Shown: one piece after another, positions 37,766-41,528 of the stretch
Numbering within the stretch: the first letter of the stretch is position 1
Layout of the letters: each line of letters opens with the position of its first letter
NCBI GenBank assembly: GCA_014084085.1
Contig: NPFB01000008.1
Coordinates: forward strand, 526,888 to 568,415
Reading direction: 5' to 3'
DNA: 41,528 nt
DNA from: Hondaea fermentalgiana
Taxonomy: Eukaryota; Sar; Bigyra; Thraustochytrida; Thraustochytriidae
Translations under genes and position numbers: made by a program
The notes under the pieces: model-generated
What the model was told of the DNA's origin: nothing
Database searches by the model: none
The model's input: only the letters and a program-made list of their open reading frames with translations

Positions 37766-38228
37766 GCGAAGCAAAAATGTTCGGCAAAATTGATCAAAGT
37801 TGGATCAAAGTAATAAAATTGTTGGAAATCTTTTCCTGCTATCAGACAAGGTGGGGTGGGAATTGTTACGGTGACAGTCTTCCTTTCTTCTTTTTTTCTT
37901 TTTTGGGTTGCAAAGGCACGACTTGCAAGCTTCGTGCCGTGGTGCAAACCCTGTTCGCTTTGAACAACAACATGTCACGTCATAACAAACCAAAAGGGGG
38001 GAGACTGTCTCATGTGCACATCGTCTTTGTGCAAACGATTGCGCGCCTTAATTTGTTTGACCTGGAGAGCGGAAACACTTTCTTCGTTTCTTGCACTCAC
38101 CGTTGACGAAAATCGAACATCTCACCTCACCTCACATCCCATCACATCACATCATACGAGAAAAAGGTCGTACATATGGACGGGCGGACGGCTAGGTAGG
38201 TGAGTGGGCAGGTGGGCAGGCAAGACGC
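37766..38228. other. Convergent intergenic region between REV7-like and kinase genes
   Basis: These 463 bases hold both 3' ends. They are AT-richer than the genes, with a tttcttttttt run near 37890 and tcaca-type repeats at about 38118-38155. Only short frames occur; no gene is supported. Confidence 0.6.
37812..37817 (+). terminator. AATAAA polyadenylation-signal-like motif after the REV7-like gene
   Basis: AATAAA occurs about 47 bases past the stop codon in AT-rich DNA, a plausible poly(A) signal. The motif alone is weak evidence. Confidence 0.4.
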
Positions 38229-41200
38229 CTACCCGATCGAATCAGTGAGGAAGCCATACATGTTCACACGTTCAACAGCGTGCAGCTTGTTGTTGAACTG
38301 TTGGCACATGTGCGTAATGCGAGTCCACATTTGCGAGTAGTCTTCGACGCGCTCAAGAAAACGGCCACGGAGGCGCGGATTCCGCGAGTAGTTGACCATT
38401 GTCTCCACATGATTCGCGCGCTGCAACAACACATCAACGACAACCTCCATGTGAGACCAAAACGAGGCATGCTTTTGTAAGAGTCGATCGATCTCTTTGA
38501 GCATGGCCAAAGCTTTGCTGATGGGTTCCAGGTGTTCGGCACCCGGCTGCAAAGAGACAACACTGAACTCACCCGGCAGCACGACAGAGGCTTCGTCCTC
38601 GTCAAGGTTCCCGCTCGCAGCAGCTTCGGCCTTGAGCCGCTGAGCCTCGGCAAGTTCACGGTTGTACGTTCGGATCTGCTCTTCAAGGACGCGCTCGTTC
38701 TCGCGTTGCTCTTGGGCAAGCTTTTGCCGGTCACGCAACGAGGCAAGCGCCGAGGGTGTTGTCGTCTCGAGGTCCATTTTCGCCTGCTCTTGCTCTTCAA
38801 GGGCCTTGGTGGACTGAATCTGGCCCTCCTCGGCGGCCTCCACCGCGCCAGCGCTCGCGCCCGTGCCTGAAGAATTGATGCCGTTTGCGTGCTTGACGCG
38901 GGCATTGTTGCTCTTCTCGACAGCAACTGCGTCGGTGACGCGGTACCCCGCAGCCGCGGCGGCATGAACGCGATGACGCCTGCGCGCAAGCTGCAAAGTA
39001 TTGTTCACAGCGGCAATGACCTTGACATTGGCCTTGAGGAGATCCTGCGACTCGCTCTGAATGCCGCGAATCCACTCTTTGATGGTGTCAAAGCACTGAA
39101 TGGCCATTCCAAACTCACCCTCCTCCACTGCAATCTGCATGTCCGGAATTAGGTCCGTCACCGAGATCGACGTATGCTCGAGTTTCTTCAAAATCGTTTG
39201 CGAGGCTCCCAAAAGCTCGCGGCTCGCCACAGCACTCGAAACGATACCCGGCGAGACGACGTCGTCGTCTTTGAAGGCATCAAACGATTGGTGGAAGCAT
39301 TGCGCAATCTGCGTCTGCAGCTGCAACAAGAGATCCGGGTTGATGATCGCATTGTTCTCGGAGGGAACCTCGACATTGGCGAGGTCCGCGTGCGCGCGGG
39401 GAATGATACTGTCTCCCACAAAGCCAGAAGGTGCCCTTGGTGCAGTGGGCGCGGTGCTCGAGGCTGCCGTTCGGCCCGCCGCACGAGGCGACTGCGTTCT
39501 TGCCACCGTGGACACTGGCTGACTCGTGGGGGTCGACGCTGCAGCCGATCTCGCATGCATTCGAGTCTCGGTAGTATCATAGAGACGCTCGTGCTCGTTG
39601 ATGTCATCGAGAGGCGGGTCAGCAGGTGAAGAGGGCGAATCCTCGTTGCCGCTCGAAGAATCCGTGTCCGAGGTGACACTACCAGGGCGGGATCGCGCCT
39701 CCTTGAGCGGCCCCCAGACGCCGTTGGCGGCGCCAGGGAGGTTGAGCACCTCGATCGACGATCGCGAGTTCGATCGCATCGACGATTCTGACGCGTTGCG
39801 CGCGCGTCGACCATATTTGCCGTGCATCGTCTCAGCAAGAAGTTCGTCGCCCGTTTGGCTGGCATCTCGCGGAGCTGCGCGCGAAATCTGCCGCTTCATG
39901 CCCGTGTAGCGATCCGCAGAGGACTCGTGAAGACCAGATCCGAGGTGCGCGGCGGCCTCGCTGCCCTGGCTTCCAGTGGCAGAATTCATGCGATCGAGAT
40001 GGACCGAGTCCATGGAGCCACCGCTTGCGATACCCTCAAACTCGGCAGCGGCCGCCGAGACTTGATCAAAGAGACGATTGATCTCCTTGGTTCCGCTCCC
40101 GCTCGTGTTCGAGCCGGTTCTCTCCGTTGCCGACTCGGACCTTGCCCCGACGTGTTGTTGCGTGGGTGTTGTCGGATATCGCGGAGGCTCGGACATTGCA
40201 GCAGCGCTCTTGGGTCGCTGCTCCGGCGCAGAGGACGCGCCCTCCATGGCCGCGTCGACACTCGTGCGCGCAGGCGCAGAAGCACGCGAATGAGTTGAGG
40301 CCTGGGAATGGGAGGAAGCCGTGCTTGCGTCGCCCGAGGTTGCCGTCTCCGACTTGGTGGCAGACGGTGAAATGGCGCCATTCATGTGGTCAACGACGCT
40401 GATGCGCATGGGCCCGCGCGGGAACATCTCCGCCGTGGGCGACTGCGAGGGGGAGTGCGAAGGCGAAGAGTCAGGACTGAGCGGAAGCTGAATGTTAGCA
40501 ATCTTGAGAGCGGCTTGGGCTGCACGAGGATGGTGTTCATGCACCCAGGGATGACGAAGAGCCTCCACAATGGTGCATCGCGTGCGCGGGTTGGGATCCA
40601 TCAGTTTAGAAATGAGATCCTTGGCCTGGGTCGAGACGCGCGCAATCCGCGGGTCAGAGTAAATGACGCGCTGGCCGGCCTCGAACTGGGGAAAGCAGGC
40701 AGCCAGCGTGACGTGCAAGAGAACCCCGGTAGAGTAACAGTCTACCTTTTCGCTGTACGAGAGTGCGTCGTCGATCGCGGGGGTGGACGGGGCACCGAGC
40801 GTGCGCGACTCTCGCCGCGCCCGCTCGCCGACCTCGATAATCTCGGGCGCCACGTACCGGGGGGTTCCCACGAGGCTCTTGGCGATGGAGCCGCCGCGCT
40901 CAGAGCTAAGGACTTTGCTTAGCCCAAAGTCAATGAGTTTGATGCGTGGGCGCAAGTGTTTAAAAGCGTCCTGGAACACCGTGCTTTCGGCGGTGGCCTC
41001 GCTTTCCGTGGTTCCTTGTACGAGAATATTCTCTGGTTTGATATCTCGATGCACAATGCCCAGATTGTGCATGTATGCGAGCGCAGAGGCAAGCTGGATG
41101 AAGACCGCGCACGCCTCACCCTCGTCGAGGCCCGAGATAGCGAGGATCATTTCGAAGAGTTCCATGCCGAGGACCATTTCCATGACCATGAGCAGGGCGT

Positions 41201-41459
41201 CCTTTGCTTCGATGGTCTTGTACAGGCGAATCACGGACGGATGTTTCAGGTTTTGCAGGACAGAGCACTCTCGCTTGAGCCTCTCCATCATGAAGTGGGG
41301 CTGCATGCGTAGGACGCGCAAGTCAACCTTTTTCACGGCGTAGGCAATTTGCGTTTTGACGTCTGTGCACCGGAAGACCGTTCCGAAGCTGCCCTGGCCG
41401 ATCTGCGGGCCCAGCACGAGGCCATCCTTGAGGAGCAGCTGCTTCAGCTCGGGCTCCAT
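38229..41459 (-). CDS. CAMK-like serine/threonine protein kinase with helical C-terminal region
   Basis: 1076 aa, one exon, ATG at 41459, 69 bases from the window edge. The kinase domain (about residues 14-307) is complete: glycine loop GQGSFGTV (21-28), lysine K43 in AVKK, HRDIKPEN with D139, DFG 177-179, GTPRYVAPE with APE 204-206, and an HPWV end typical of the CAMK group. It should be active. Residues about 310-700 are Ser/Thr/Pro/Ala-rich and disordered, with many possible phosphorylation sites. Residues about 720-1076 are helical: a bundle with EEGEFGMAIQCFDTIKEWI, a coiled coil around 905-955 (DRQKLAQEQRENERVLEEQI), and a last helical block ending in FLTDSIG. I do not recognise this C-terminal region; no FHA, EF-hand or other named regulatory domain is seen. 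Upstream regulators and substrates are unknown. Confidence 0.85.
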   Translation of the reverse strand: MEPELKQLLLKDGLVLGPQIGQGSFGTVFRCTDVKTQIAYAVKKVDLRVLRMQPHFMMERLKRECSVLQNLKHPSVIRLYKTIEAKDALLMVMEMVLGMELFEMILAISGLDEGEACAVFIQLASALAYMHNLGIVHRDIKPENILVQGTTESEATAESTVFQDAFKHLRPRIKLIDFGLSKVLSSERGGSIAKSLVGTPRYVAPEIIEVGERARRESRTLGAPSTPAIDDALSYSEKVDCYSTGVLLHVTLAACFPQFEAGQRVIYSDPRIARVSTQAKDLISKLMDPNPRTRCTIVEALRHPWVHEHHPRAAQAALKIANIQLPLSPDSSPSHSPSQSPTAEMFPRGPMRISVVDHMNGAISPSATKSETATSGDASTASSHSQASTHSRASAPARTSVDAAMEGASSAPEQRPKSAAAMSEPPRYPTTPTQQHVGARSESATERTGSNTSGSGTKEINRLFDQVSAAAAEFEGIASGGSMDSVHLDRMNSATGSQGSEAAAHLGSGLHESSADRYTGMKRQISRAAPRDASQTGDELLAETMHGKYGRRARNASESSMRSNSRSSIEVLNLPGAANGVWGPLKEARSRPGSVTSDTDSSSGNEDSPSSPADPPLDDINEHERLYDTTETRMHARSAAASTPTSQPVSTVARTQSPRAAGRTAASSTAPTAPRAPSGFVGDSIIPRAHADLANVEVPSENNAIINPDLLLQLQTQIAQCFHQSFDAFKDDDVVSPGIVSSAVASRELLGASQTILKKLEHTSISVTDLIPDMQIAVEEGEFGMAIQCFDTIKEWIRGIQSESQDLLKANVKVIAAVNNTLQLARRRHRVHAAAAAGYRVTDAVAVEKSNNARVKHANGINSSGTGASAGAVEAAEEGQIQSTKALEEQEQAKMDLETTTPSALASLRDRQKLAQEQRENERVLEEQIRTYNRELAEAQRLKAEAAASGNLDEDEASVVLPGEFSVVSLQPGAEHLEPISKALAMLKEIDRLLQKHASFWSHMEVVVDVLLQRANHVETMVNYSRNPRLRGRFLERVEDYSQMWTRITHMCQQFNNKLHAVERVNMYGFLTDSIG

Positions 41460-41528
41460 CGCGCCGCTCCGGGCCCGCGCCCGGGCCTGCGCGCCGCGCG
41501 CCTGCGCGCCGCGCGCGCCAGCCTCCCC

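Overview
This is a nuclear window from a eukaryote. It holds large, mostly intronless genes for SWR1-type chromatin remodelling, a PHD/extended-PHD reader, kinesin-7, REV7, a THUMP protein and a three-repeat Myb, in GC-rich DNA full of simple repeats. The four introns supported here are short (73-100 bp), start GTAAGT, carry a CTGAC branch-point-like motif and end in AG. This style fits a compact protist genome. A stramenopile such as a thraustochytrid is my best guess, but that is inference. A run of exactly 100 N (27237-27336) marks an assembly gap.

Layout. 1-1346: repeat-rich 5' flank. 1347-3671 (+): three-repeat Myb protein. 4057-8570 and 9942-14049 (both -): tandem copies, A and B, of a large ankyrin / protein kinase / RING-IBR gene, each with one short intron at the same position and phase. 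Copy A has lost one base inside an ankyrin repeat and carries a private 192-base in-frame insert. 14674-17298 (+): PHD/ePHD protein, divergent from copy B. 17345-18464 (-): two-exon THUMP-domain (TAN1/THUMPD1-like) protein. 18808-25026 (-): kinesin-7 with a very long coiled coil. 25862-26698 (-): two-exon adenylate kinase. 26699-28060: no supportable gene, with the gap. 28061-36175 (-): giant SWR1-family ATPase continuing in one frame into WW, F-box-like, Tudor-like and beta-helix regions. 36842-37765 (+): REV7/MAD2L2-like HORMA protein, divergent from the SWR1 gene. 38229-41459 (-): CAMK-like protein kinase with an unrecognised helical C-terminus.

The most unusual items are the SWR1 ATPase joined to an FBXO11-like F-box/beta-helix module, and the duplicated ankyrin-kinase-RING genes whose kinases both read HCD and DFD where HRD and DFG are usual. 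The second family suggests one polypeptide combining ankyrin recognition, a divergent kinase and a ubiquitin-ligase-like end. Apart from that pair, the genes look like unrelated housekeeping and regulatory neighbours, several arranged head to head over short shared promoters.
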